Positions 35,733-43,912 of a stretch of DNA of 64,000 nt are shown here, in pieces. Location of the stretch: positions 1 to 64,000 of the forward strand of contig NZ_JAKVIM010000009.1 in the NCBI RefSeq assembly GCF_022601715.1, written 5' to 3'. Position 1 is the stretch's first letter. The number at the start of each line of letters is the position of its first letter. Below the pieces are notes generated by a model. It had not been told where the DNA came from and ran no database searches. It was given only the letters and a program-made list of their open reading frames with translations. The stretch comes from Acinetobacter zhairuonensis (GTDB lineage Bacteria; Pseudomonadota; Gammaproteobacteria; Pseudomonadales; Moraxellaceae). Position numbers and translations under genes: made by a program.

Positions 35733-36908
35733 TTAAAGCAATTCAATAGCAACCGCAGTTGCTTCACCACCACCGATACAGAGGGCTGCAATGCCTTTTT
35801 TGCCGCCTGTACGTTTTAAAGCATGAATAAGCGTCAAAATGATGCGTGAACCTGTTGAACCGACAGGGTGTCCCAGTGCACATGCACCACCATTAATGTT
35901 GACTTTCGCAGGATCGAGTTTAAAGTCATCCATTGGGCACATAGTTACCATAGCAAATGCTTCATTAATTTCCCAAAGATCAACGTCCTGCGCATCCCAA
36001 CCTGTTTTCTTCAAAACTTTTTCAATGGCGCCAACAGGAGCAATCGTGAACTCAGAAGGGTGCTGTGAGTTTGACGCATAAGCCATGATTTTAGCCAATG
36101 GCTGTAAACCTTTTGCAGATGCATTGTCTGCAGAAGTTAGAACTAAAGCTGAAGCACCATCAGAAATTGAGCTGGCATTCGCAGCAGTGATCGTACCGTC
36201 TTTTGCAAACGCAGGGCGTAAAGAAGGAATCTTTTCGATATGGGCATTGAACGGTTGTTCATCTTTATCGATAACAACATCGCCTTTACGCGTTGAAACG
36301 GTAACAGGAACGATTTCGTCTTTAAAATAACCTTCTTGAACCGCATTTTGTGCACGCAGTAAAGAACGGATGGCAAACGCATCCATTTGTTCACGTGTGT
36401 AGCCACGCGTATTGGCCATGTCTTGTGCAAATGAACCCATTAGACGGCCCGTTTCAGCATCCTCTAAGCCATCAAGGAACATGTGATCTTTGACTTCACC
36501 ATGACCCATACGGTAACCAGCACGTGCTTTGGTCAATACATAAGGTGCATTGGTCATAGATTCCATACCACCTGCAACCACGATTTCAGCGGAACCTGCT
36601 TTAATCATATCAGCAGCTTGCATGACTGCTTTCATGCCAGAACCACAAAGTTTGTTGATCGTGACTGCACCTGTTGAATCAGGTAAACCCGCTTGACGCA
36701 TGGCTTGACGCGCAGGACCTTGCTTAAGGCCAGCAGGTAAAACACAGCCCATAATGACTTCTTCTACATCAGTAGGTTGTAGGCCGGCACGAGCAATGGC
36801 TTCTTTAATTGTTGTTGCGCCAAGCTCTGGTGCTGTTAAGCCGGATAAACTCCCTTGAAAACCACCCATGGCAGTACGAGCACCATTTACAATCACTATA
36901 TCAGTCAT
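35733..36908 (-). CDS. Acetyl-CoA C-acetyltransferase (biosynthetic-type thiolase)
   Basis: This 391-residue thiolase condenses two acetyl-CoA to acetoacetyl-CoA or cleaves it. The nucleophile is in NKLCGSGMKAVM (about residue 88), the His motif is NINGGACALGHPVGSTGS and the C-terminal motif is CIGGGEATA. The length and the GGACALGHP form match the PhaA/AtoB group and differ from the fad-type thiolase at 24966. It is a single-gene unit, with no PHB or ketone-body genes beside it, so the pathway is unclear. Confidence 0.92.
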   Translation of the reverse strand: MTDIVIVNGARTAMGGFQGSLSGLTAPELGATTIKEAIARAGLQPTDVEEVIMGCVLPAGLKQGPARQAMRQAGLPDSTGAVTINKLCGSGMKAVMQAADMIKAGSAEIVVAGGMESMTNAPYVLTKARAGYRMGHGEVKDHMFLDGLEDAETGRLMGSFAQDMANTRGYTREQMDAFAIRSLLRAQNAVQEGYFKDEIVPVTVSTRKGDVVIDKDEQPFNAHIEKIPSLRPAFAKDGTITAANASSISDGASALVLTSADNASAKGLQPLAKIMAYASNSQHPSEFTIAPVGAIEKVLKKTGWDAQDVDLWEINEAFAMVTMCPMDDFKLDPAKVNINGGACALGHPVGSTGSRIILTLIHALKRTGGKKGIAALCIGGGEATAVAIELL

Positions 36909-37009
36909 TGATATAACTCCAAATCAAAATAATCAGTTTTTGTTTAATCCACAGCAGTATATTGAAAACTGGAATTTAGATGTTGTTTTTGCCGTAGACT
37001 CATTGGTTT

Positions 37010-37528
37010 TCAACAGCGGGTTAGATCTTCACTACGTGAATTTCCCATTTTATTGAGAATGATCTTTAAATGTTTTGTTATTGATGAGCAATAATAAAAG
37101 CTGCCATTGGAACCTATGGGTAGACCATGTTCAGCCATAAAACTCAAACTAGAAAAATGTAGGGTGCCTCGCCAATTTAATGTGCCGTAATTGAGGTTGG
37201 TTTGTTCTTTAGCAATTAAGGATTCATTGGAGTCTACTTGTCTATTTTTATTTAAATCGAGAAATACAATAAAGCCATGCTCCCACATTGAATCTTTGCA
37301 AGCAAGCATGTCAATTGATGGACAGATGACGACGTTTGTGTGATGAATAACAGCATGCTGTTTAGCAAGTTGTACATTGCTATTAATTTGTCTTAAAACG
37401 AAGTTACGTTCTTGATTTGCTTTTAATTGATGATAATAAGGCAGGGCTAACGTAATTAGTATTGACAAAACTAATGCTGTGATGGCAAGTTCTAATAATG
37501 TGAAAGCCATATATTTGTTGAGGTGCAT
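37010..37528 (-). CDS. Type IV pilus minor pseudopilin, GspH/FimT-like
   Basis: This 172-residue protein has a prepilin-type N-terminus, MHLNKYMA|FTLLELAITALV, with a short basic leader, Glu at position +5 and a ~20-residue hydrophobic helix. The residue before the cleavage site is Ala, not the usual Gly. The rest resembles the GspH/FimT domain (VQLAKQHAVIHHTNVVICPS, FIVFLDLNKNRQVDSNESLI) with four Cys. It is isolated from other minor pilin genes. FimT proteins bind DNA during natural transformation in related bacteria, so a competence role is possible. I chose ATG 37528 over an upstream TTG. Confidence 0.82.
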   Translation of the reverse strand: MHLNKYMAFTLLELAITALVLSILITLALPYYHQLKANQERNFVLRQINSNVQLAKQHAVIHHTNVVICPSIDMLACKDSMWEHGFIVFLDLNKNRQVDSNESLIAKEQTNLNYGTLNWRGTLHFSSLSFMAEHGLPIGSNGSFYYCSSITKHLKIILNKMGNSRSEDLTRC

Positions 37529-37537
37529 AAATAACAA

Positions 37538-37904
37538 CCTAAGTACCTGTATTTTTTAATTTAATAATGAATAATAATGTCTTGTTTTTTATTCATTTTA
37601 TAATGAAAAATGTGTTTCTCTACTAATAAGAAAATGCTATAGTGAAACGCAAGTGACAATAAGCTATTCTTAAAAAGAAAGAGACCATAAATTTACTGAA
37701 CTACAACTGAAATTGTAAGTAATTTTGTCAATAATTTACTTGATTAAAATTATCAAACACTTGGACAAACCAATTGAGTGTTTGTATTATTCAAGGTGAG
37801 TAGCTTAAAAATAAAACTGGGGTATTTAAAAAAGCCTATCTCAGGATAGCAAAAATTTTAAGCTTAGCTTGAACAACAATTGTTTATCTCTGGAGGATAA
37901 ATCC
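37538..37904. other. ompA upstream region
   Basis: This region of ~370 bases has no coding ORF. It contains the probable ompA promoter and an untranslated leader of ~108 bases. A perfect 8-bp inverted repeat CAAACACT (37754-37761) / AGTGTTTG (37777-37784) overlaps the promoter spacer. Confidence 0.55.
37761..37790 (+). promoter_or_regulatory. Probable ompA promoter
   Basis: TTGGAC (37761-37766) and TATTAT (37785-37790) are spaced by 18 bases. Transcription would start near 37797. The spacer contains one arm of an inverted repeat, which could bind a regulator. Confidence 0.5.
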
Positions 37905-38924
37905 ATGAAAATGAGTCGTATTGCTTTAGCGATGCTCGTTGCTGCACCTTTGGCTGCTGCTAACGCAGGTGTAACCATTACGCCGTTAATGCTTGGTTAT
38001 ACAATGTTTGGTACCGACCATAACAATCGTAACTTAACGAATAGTCACGAATTACAAGATGACTTGATGGTTGGTGCTGCTTTGGGTATCGAGCTTACTC
38101 CTTGGTTAGGTTTTGAAGCTGAATATAACCAAGTAAAAGGTGATGTTGATCCAAGTGCTGGTGAATATAAGCAAAAACAAATCAATGGTAATTTCTATGC
38201 TACTTCAGATTTGTTTACTAAAAACTATGACAGCAAAATCAAGCCATACGTATTATTAGGTGCTGGTCACTATGAATACGATTTTGATGCTCCTGCTTTA
38301 GCTTATCGTGATGGTGAAGAAGGTACTTTAGGTAATGCTGGTCTTGGTGCTTTCTGGCGCTTAAATGATGCTTTATCTCTACGTACTGAGGCTCGTGCTA
38401 CTTATAACATCGACGAAGACTTCTGGAACTATACAGCTTTAGCTGGTCTTAATGTGGTTCTTGGTGGTCACTTGAAACCTGCTGCACCAGTAGTAGAAGT
38501 TGAGCCAGTTGCTCCAGTTGAGCCAGTTCCTGAGCAATTGACTGAAGATCTTAACATGGAACTTCGTGTGTTCTTTGATACGAACAAATCAAACATCAAA
38601 GACCAATACAAGCCAGAAATTGCTAAAGTTGCTGAGAAGTTAGTTGAATATCCAAACGCTACTGCTCGCATCGAAGGTCACACAGACAACACAGGTCCAC
38701 GTGCATTAAACGAACGTTTATCTTTAGCTCGTGCTAACTCTGTTAAATCTGCTCTTGTAAATGAATACAATGTAGATGCAGCTCGTTTGTCTACTCAAGG
38801 TTTCGCTTGGGATCAACCGATTGCTGACAACAAAACTAAAGAAGGTCGTGCTATGAACCGTCGTGTATTCGCGACAATCACTGGTAGCCGTACTGTTACA
38901 GTACAACCTGGTCAAGCTCAATAA
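37905..38924 (+). CDS. ompA: Outer membrane protein OmpA
   Basis: This is the major Acinetobacter porin and envelope-peptidoglycan linker, 339 residues from ATG 37905, which has a strong GGAGG Shine-Dalgarno. A signal peptide (ending AAANA) precedes an N-terminal eight-strand barrel with [20 protein letters not shown] and [19 protein letters not shown] Pro/Val-Glu hinge ([15 protein letters not shown]) leads to the OmpA_C domain with [20 protein letters not shown] and NERLSLARA, whose Asp and Arg bind diaminopimelate. Surface loops are shorter than in the A. baumannii protein I remember. Confidence 0.97.
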   Translation: MKMSRIALAMLVAAPLAAANAGVTITPLMLGYTMFGTDHNNRNLTNSHELQDDLMVGAALGIELTPWLGFEAEYNQVKGDVDPSAGEYKQKQINGNFYATSDLFTKNYDSKIKPYVLLGAGHYEYDFDAPALAYRDGEEGTLGNAGLGAFWRLNDALSLRTEARATYNIDEDFWNYTALAGLNVVLGGHLKPAAPVVEVEPVAPVEPVPEQLTEDLNMELRVFFDTNKSNIKDQYKPEIAKVAEKLVEYPNATARIEGHTDNTGPRALNERLSLARANSVKSALVNEYNVDAARLSTQGFAWDQPIADNKTKEGRAMNRRVFATITGSRTVTVQPGQAQ

Positions 38925-38945
38925 TTCATTATTGATTTTGATTTG

Positions 38946-38973
38946 AAAAAGCAGCCTTAAGGCTGCTTTTTCT
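38946..38973 (+). terminator. ompA terminator
   Basis: AAAAAGCAGCC (38946-38956) / GGCTGCTTTTT (38961-38971) with a TTAA loop, followed by further T. It lies 22 bases after the ompA stop. Confidence 0.92.
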
Positions 38974-39016
38974 TTGATGTTTGAATTATAAAATGATAAA
39001 GAATTAATCTCAAATT

Positions 39017-39043
39017 AAAAAACGAGCCAATTGGCTCGTTTTT
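39017..39043 (-). terminator. pilU terminator
   Basis: Nearly perfect palindrome AAACGAGCCAA (39020-39030) / TTGGCTCGTTT (39031-39041) with A and T runs outside. It lies 22 bases after the pilU stop on the minus strand. Confidence 0.85.
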
Positions 39044-39064
39044 AAACCTAGTGAGAGACTCTAT

Positions 39065-40183
39065 TTATTGACCATCAAAGGTAATATGTGAGCTGGCATT
39101 CATTAAACGATCCGCCCCTTCTTCTGAAAGTTTGATTTGTAAACGTAAGTCGTTTGGCGAATCAGCATGTTTCAGCGCATCTTTATAGGTGATTTGCTTG
39201 GCTTTATATAGATCGTAGAGTGCTTGGTCAAAGGTCTGCATGCCGAGTTCACGTGAACGCTTCATAAGGTCTTTAATTTCATGAACATCACCTTTACGGA
39301 TCAAGTCGGAAATTAAAGGGGAGTTAATCAGAATTTCAATCGCAGCTCGACGTGAATTGCCATCAATAGTTGGAATCAGTTGTTGAGCCACCATCGCTTT
39401 TAGATTTAAAGACAAGTCCATAAATAATTGACTATGACGATCAGCTTCAAAGAAGTGGATAATACGGTCAATGGCTTGGTTAGCGTTGTTGGCATGTAGT
39501 GTTGCGAAAACTAAATGTCCTGTTTCGGCAAAGGCAATCGCATAGTCCATAGTCTCACGTGATCGAATCTCACCAATCAGAATGACATCCGGTGCCTGAC
39601 GTAAAGTATTTTTTAATGCGATTTCAAAAGAGTCTGTATCAATACCCACTTCACGTTGGGTAATAATACAGCCTGCATGTTCGTGAATAAATTCAATCGG
39701 GTCTTCAATGGTAATAATATGACCTTTGGAATTTTGGTTGCGATAACCAATGATCGATGCCAAAGAAGTCGATTTACCTGTCCCTGTTGCACCTACAAAG
39801 ATAATGATGCCACGTTTGGTCATGGCTAAATCTTTCAATACAGGAGGAAGTTTAAGCTCATCCATGGTTGGAATTTTGGTTTCAATGCGACGAAGAACCA
39901 TGCCGGGTTGATCACGTTGTTGAAAAGCACTAACACGAAAACGCGCTGTTTTTTCGCGATTCATAATCGCAAAGTTACATTCACGAGTCTCAGTAAATTC
40001 TTTACGCTGTTTGTCGCTCATGATTGAATTAATCAGTTGACCAACAATCTCACCAGTCAGCTTGGTCTTTGCAACGGGTACAATTTGACCATTAATTTTC
40101 ATCGATGGTTCAACTTCAGCCGTGACAAAAAGATCCGAAGCTTTTTGTTGAATCATTAAATTGAGTAAGTCGTTAAAGTCCAT
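39065..40183 (-). CDS. pilU: Type IV pilus retraction ATPase PilU
   Basis: PilU is a cytoplasmic hexameric ATPase that assists PilT in pilus retraction. The 372-residue protein has Walker A GATGTGKST, the Asp-box IITIEDPIEFIHEH, Walker B DVILIGEIRSRETMDYAI and the His box GHLVFATLHANNANQAI. The C-terminus DRLMNASSHITFDGQ is PilU-like. The AIRNLIRE motif of PilT is absent here (NSPLISDLIRKGDVHEI). It starts 29 bases after pilT. Confidence 0.95.
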   Translation of the reverse strand: MDFNDLLNLMIQQKASDLFVTAEVEPSMKINGQIVPVAKTKLTGEIVGQLINSIMSDKQRKEFTETRECNFAIMNREKTARFRVSAFQQRDQPGMVLRRIETKIPTMDELKLPPVLKDLAMTKRGIIIFVGATGTGKSTSLASIIGYRNQNSKGHIITIEDPIEFIHEHAGCIITQREVGIDTDSFEIALKNTLRQAPDVILIGEIRSRETMDYAIAFAETGHLVFATLHANNANQAIDRIIHFFEADRHSQLFMDLSLNLKAMVAQQLIPTIDGNSRRAAIEILINSPLISDLIRKGDVHEIKDLMKRSRELGMQTFDQALYDLYKAKQITYKDALKHADSPNDLRLQIKLSEEGADRLMNASSHITFDGQ

Positions 40184-40212
40184 AACCTTATCCTAATTCC
40201 GTTTCTGTATTC

Positions 40213-41250
40213 TTATAAGAATGATTCTGGTTGTTTGGCAACAGTACGTGCTGTTTGAGGACTAATCACACCTTTCGATACTAGAGTTTTAAGGCTCTGA
40301 TCTAGGGTGGTCATACCATAGTTGGCACCTGTTTGAATGGCAGAGTACATTTGTGCAACTTTGTTTTCACGAATTAAGTTACGAATCGCTGGAATACCAA
40401 TCATGATTTCATGGGCTGCCACACGACCTCCACCATTTTTCTTTAAGAGTGTTTGTGAAATGACGGCCTGTAGTGATTCTGAGAGCATCGCGCGAACCAT
40501 ATCTTTTTCTTCGGCAGGGAATACGTCAATGACACGGTCAATGGTTTTCGCTGCGGAGGTAGTATGCAGTGTACCGAAAACCAAGTGACCCGTTTCAGCA
40601 GCAGTTAAAGCCAGACGAATGGTTTCAAGGTCACGCATCTCACCGACTAGAATAATGTCAGGGTCTTCACGTAATGCTGAGCGGAGTGCTTCGTTGAAGC
40701 CATGAGTATCACGGTGTACTTCACGCTGGTTAATCAGACATTTTTTGGATTGGTGTACAAATTCGATTGGATCTTCGACCGTTAAAATATGGTCATAACG
40801 TCGATCATTAATGTAGTCCAGCATTGCGGCTAGGGTTGTTGATTTACCAGAACCCGTTGGTCCTGTGACCAATACGATGCCACGAGGGTAATCACAGATC
40901 TCTTTAAAAATATTGCCCAGACCAAGGTCGTCCATGGTCAAAACTTTAGATGGAATGGTACGGAATACAGCACCTGCACCGCGGTTCTGGTTAAATGCGT
41001 TGACACGGAAACGGGCAACCCCAGGAACTTCAAAAGAGAAGTCGGTTTCCAGTTGTTCTTCATAATCGCGACGCTGTTTGTCATTCATAATGTCGTACAC
41101 CAGTTTGTGTACTTCTTTATGTTCTAATGCAGGTAGGTTGATACGTCTTACTTCACCGTCTACGCGAATCATTGGAGGCATACCCGCAGATAAGTGTAAG
41201 TCGGAAGCCCCGTTTTTTGCCGAAAAAGCCAATAATTCTGTAATATCCAT
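40213..41250 (-). CDS. pilT: Type IV pilus retraction ATPase PilT
   Basis: PilT powers pilus retraction for twitching motility and DNA uptake. The 345-residue protein has Walker A GPTGSGKST, HILTVEDPIEFVHQS, Walker B DIILVGEMRDLETIRLAL, the His box GHLVFGTLHTTSA and the retraction-specific IPAIRNLIRENKVAQ. It is the first gene of the pilTU operon and diverges from the YggS-type gene. Confidence 0.97.
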   Translation of the reverse strand: MDITELLAFSAKNGASDLHLSAGMPPMIRVDGEVRRINLPALEHKEVHKLVYDIMNDKQRRDYEEQLETDFSFEVPGVARFRVNAFNQNRGAGAVFRTIPSKVLTMDDLGLGNIFKEICDYPRGIVLVTGPTGSGKSTTLAAMLDYINDRRYDHILTVEDPIEFVHQSKKCLINQREVHRDTHGFNEALRSALREDPDIILVGEMRDLETIRLALTAAETGHLVFGTLHTTSAAKTIDRVIDVFPAEEKDMVRAMLSESLQAVISQTLLKKNGGGRVAAHEIMIGIPAIRNLIRENKVAQMYSAIQTGANYGMTTLDQSLKTLVSKGVISPQTARTVAKQPESFL

Positions 41251-41373
41251 GAATTCCCCGAGATCATATAAATCTTAATTATTTTGATAGAATAATAAGG
41301 CTTTCCTGCTGCTTAACCAACAGTTAGAGTTGCTGGAACGTAAAAAAAGATGAATGAAATGAGAAGATCGTCA

Positions 41374-42060
41374 ATGAATAGTTTGAAAGAGTCGCGAAAT
41401 CAGGTTTTAAAGCAAATAGAGGCTGCTTGTTCACGTACTGGGCGTGAAGCTGAAACGGTGCAATTGCTTGCGGTTTCAAAAACTCATCCAAGTGAGGCAT
41501 TGCGTGACATGTATGCAATAGGGCAGCGTGCATTTGGAGAAAATTATCTGCAAGAGGCACTGGAAAAGATTGAGGCCTTGTCTGATTTAGAGATTGAGTG
41601 GCACTTTATTGGGCATGTGCAACGGAATAAAACCAAGCATTTGGCGGAAAAATTTGCTTGGGTGCATGGAGTAGATCGTTTGATTATTGCAGAACGTTTA
41701 TCAGGTCAGCGATTGGCTACGCAGTCACCTTTGAATATTTGTCTACAAGTGAATATTGATGGACAAGATACCAAAGATGGATGTCAGCCAGAAGAAGTTG
41801 CTCAGTTGGTTGGTGAAATTAGTCAGCTTCCTCATTTAAGATTGCGTGGCATTATGGTGATTCCAGCACCCAACAATACAGCCGCTTTGATGGATGCCAG
41901 AAAGTTGTTTGATCAAGTCAAAGCATGTCACGCACATCCTCAGGATTGGGATACTTTAAGTATGGGGATGTCGGCTGATCTGGATGCTGCGATTGCAGCA
42001 GGTTCGACCATGGTGCGAATTGGGACGGCATTATTTGGTGCTCGAGATTATTCGAAATAA
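41374..42060 (+). CDS. YggS/PROSC family pyridoxal phosphate homeostasis protein
   Basis: This protein belongs to the COG0325 family, which binds PLP and buffers it in the cytosol without known enzymatic turnover. Key motifs are LLAVSKTHPSEALRDMYAIG with the PLP-binding Lys, FGENYLQEALEKI, WHFIGHVQRNKTKHL and the phosphate-binding LSMGMSADLDAAIAAGSTMV with RIGTALFGAR. I chose ATG 41374, because the start then aligns with E. coli YggS up to LLAVSKT; ATG 41350 is also in frame. The yggS-pilT-pilU arrangement is common. Confidence 0.93.
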   Translation: MNSLKESRNQVLKQIEAACSRTGREAETVQLLAVSKTHPSEALRDMYAIGQRAFGENYLQEALEKIEALSDLEIEWHFIGHVQRNKTKHLAEKFAWVHGVDRLIIAERLSGQRLATQSPLNICLQVNIDGQDTKDGCQPEEVAQLVGEISQLPHLRLRGIMVIPAPNNTAALMDARKLFDQVKACHAHPQDWDTLSMGMSADLDAAIAAGSTMVRIGTALFGARDYSK

Positions 42061-42076
42061 AGTTATCAGTCGGTTT

Positions 42077-42094
42077 TGTAGGTTTTGGCTGACA
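42077..42094 (+). promoter_or_regulatory. Candidate GacA upstream activating sequence
   Basis: TGTAGG-N6-CTGACA matches 10 of 12 fixed positions of the GacA/UvrY box TGTAAG-N6-CTTACA known from Pseudomonas rsm genes. Its centre is ~65 bases upstream of the predicted small-RNA start, a typical arrangement for those promoters. Confidence 0.6.
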
Positions 42095-42138
42095 GGATTT
42101 GAGCCTTTTAACGTCTAGGTGAAAAAATTTATTCTTTC

Positions 42139-42144
42139 TATAAT
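42139..42144 (+). promoter_or_regulatory. -10 box of the candidate small RNA
   Basis: This is a perfect TATAAT. No TTGACA-like hexamer is found 16-18 bases upstream, which fits a promoter that needs an activator such as GacA. The predicted start is at about 42151. Confidence 0.6.
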
Positions 42145-42150
42145 GAAACC

Positions 42151-42272
42151 ATCAGGAACAGGATGTTTCTTTACAATAACAATAAAAGTGATGAATGGAT
42201 GCAAAAGGCACGACAGGAGTTATGCCGTAGCAAGATCTAAAAAAGCCTCGACAGGAAGTCGGGGCTTTTTAG
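42151..42272 (+). ncRNA. Candidate RsmX/Y/Z-type small RNA (RsmA/CsrA antagonist)
   Basis: The predicted transcript of ~122 nt lies between the YggS gene and the permease gene and contains no ORF. It has five GGA motifs, at 42155, 42161, 42197, 42216 and 42254. A hairpin GGCA (42207-42210) / UGCC (42223-42226) presents CAGGAG in its hexaloop. The terminator hairpin (42245-42252 with 42258-42265) presents AGGAA in its loop in the context GACAGGAAGUC. Pseudomonas RsmX, RsmY and RsmZ are 118-127 nt, carry repeated GGA loops, and are driven by a GacA box and a bare -10, as here. By analogy it would sequester RsmA/CsrA. The transcript ends are predictions; a role is inferred. Confidence 0.68.
42245..42270 (+). 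terminator. Terminator of the candidate small RNA
   Basis: GCCTCGAC pairs along its full length with GTCGGGGC (one G-U) over the loop AGGAA, followed by T5. No protein gene on the plus strand lies within 180 bases upstream. Confidence 0.88.
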
Positions 42273-42403
42273 TTTTGAAATTAGCAATATTTTGATTGAT
42301 GCTAAATTTTTAAAAAAGGCAGTACTTTTAATTTTAATAGAGATAGTTTTAATCATGCATTCACTTAGAATTTATAAATAATGCATGTCATTTCAAGTAA
42401 TAA

Positions 42404-42429
42404 AAAAAACAGCCCGAAGGCTGTTTTTT
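42404..42429 (-). terminator. Terminator of the amino acid permease gene
   Basis: AAAAAACAGCC (42404-42414) / GGCTGTTTTTT (42419-42429) with a CGAA loop. It lies 10 bases after the permease stop on the minus strand. Confidence 0.9.
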
Positions 42430-42439
42430 AATAGGAAAA

Positions 42440-43906
42440 TTATTCGCGGTCTAGATTCATTGGGTTAACATCCATTTCTTGGTAGGAAATCAACTTGGTT
42501 TTGTATTTCCATTTATAACCAAGCCAAATCGCCAAGAATAAGAAAATACCAATATAGGTCGATAAAACAGAGAGCCATTCACCATCAAGTACAGCTTGGT
42601 AGTTTTGACCTAAAACAACAATGGCACATAGAATAAAGGCAAACCACGGTGCAAATGGGAAGAATTTCGCACGATAAGCTAAGTCTTCAACCTTATGACC
42701 TTGGGTAACATAGCCTTTACGGAAACGATAGTGTGAGACAGCAATCCCTAACCAAACAATAAAGCCACACATACCTGACATGTTGAGCAGCCAATTAAAG
42801 ACCTGTTCTTCTCCAATGAAAGTAGTTAAGAAGCAAAGTGCAGCAATTGCTGTTGTCGCATAAAGCGCATTCATGGGTACGCCGCGAGGGTCTAATTTGG
42901 CAAACACTTTAGGTGCACTGCCATTTTGAGCCATATTGAACAGCATGCGCGTCGATGAATACATCCCCGAGTTACCTGCCGATAGAATCGCAGTTAAAAT
43001 CACGGCATTCATCACACTGGCAGCAAAGGCAAAACCAGCTTTTTCATAGAGTAAGGTAAACGGAGAGAGTGCAATATTCTCAGATGAAGCCGCTTGTAAC
43101 AGGAGTGGATCATCATATGAAATGAGTGTGCCGATAATGAAAATACACACCACATAAAACAGTAGAATACGCCAAAAAATCTGTTTGATGGCAATTGGGA
43201 TAGTCTTTTGAGGATCTTTCGATTCACCAGCAGCAACACCGACCATCTCGGTACCCTGAAACGAGAATCCTGCAATCATTGCTACACCAATCAGTGCAGA
43301 TAAGCCACCAACGAAGGGTGCTTCACCCTTGCTCCAGTTGGCAAAAGTTGCGACATCTGGCGTCATCATGATTTTACCAATCATGAAAATACCAATGATG
43401 ATAAACACAATAATGGCAAGGACTTTGACTAAGGAGAAGAAGAATTCACTTTCACCAAAGCCTTTGACTGTCAGTGCATTGATCCCAAAGACAACAGCTA
43501 AGAAGAGAGCACTCCAGTAGAAGCCGGGCAGGTCGGGAAACCAGAATTTCATGATGAATTGGACTGCAACCAATTCAAATGCAACCGTAATGGCCCAGTT
43601 ATACCAATAGTTCCAGCCAAGGGCGAAACCAAAACCACCTTCAACATACTTGGTGCCATAGGTGAAAAATGCACCCGATGTTGGGTTATGTGTTGCTAAC
43701 TCACCCAAACTGGTCATGAGAAAGTAAATCATCACACCAATTAAGCAGTAGGCCAATAACGCCCCGCCTGGACCAGCATTTGCAATGGTTGCACCTGAGG
43801 CAAGGAATAAACCTGTACCAATTGAACCACCAATGGCGATCATATTCAGATGGCGAGCTCCAAGCTTTCGCTTGAGTTGAGCTGGTTGAGTCGTTTCGCT
43901 CATCAT
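42440..43906 (-). CDS. APC-family amino acid permease (LysP/AAT type)
   Basis: This 488-residue protein has 12 predicted helices and is an amino acid-polyamine-organocation transporter of the AAT group. It starts LKRKLGARHLNMIAIGGSIG and GTGLFLASGATIANAGPGGA, then LGELATHNPTSGAFFTYGTK. The helix-6 segment is IAGFSFQGTEMVGVAAGESK. The signatures are closest in my memory to lysine permease LysP, but histidine or aromatic substrates are possible. It is a single-gene unit. Confidence 0.88.
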   Translation of the reverse strand: MMSETTQPAQLKRKLGARHLNMIAIGGSIGTGLFLASGATIANAGPGGALLAYCLIGVMIYFLMTSLGELATHNPTSGAFFTYGTKYVEGGFGFALGWNYWYNWAITVAFELVAVQFIMKFWFPDLPGFYWSALFLAVVFGINALTVKGFGESEFFFSLVKVLAIIVFIIIGIFMIGKIMMTPDVATFANWSKGEAPFVGGLSALIGVAMIAGFSFQGTEMVGVAAGESKDPQKTIPIAIKQIFWRILLFYVVCIFIIGTLISYDDPLLLQAASSENIALSPFTLLYEKAGFAFAASVMNAVILTAILSAGNSGMYSSTRMLFNMAQNGSAPKVFAKLDPRGVPMNALYATTAIAALCFLTTFIGEEQVFNWLLNMSGMCGFIVWLGIAVSHYRFRKGYVTQGHKVEDLAYRAKFFPFAPWFAFILCAIVVLGQNYQAVLDGEWLSVLSTYIGIFLFLAIWLGYKWKYKTKLISYQEMDVNPMNLDRE

Positions 43907-43912
43907 TGTTCC

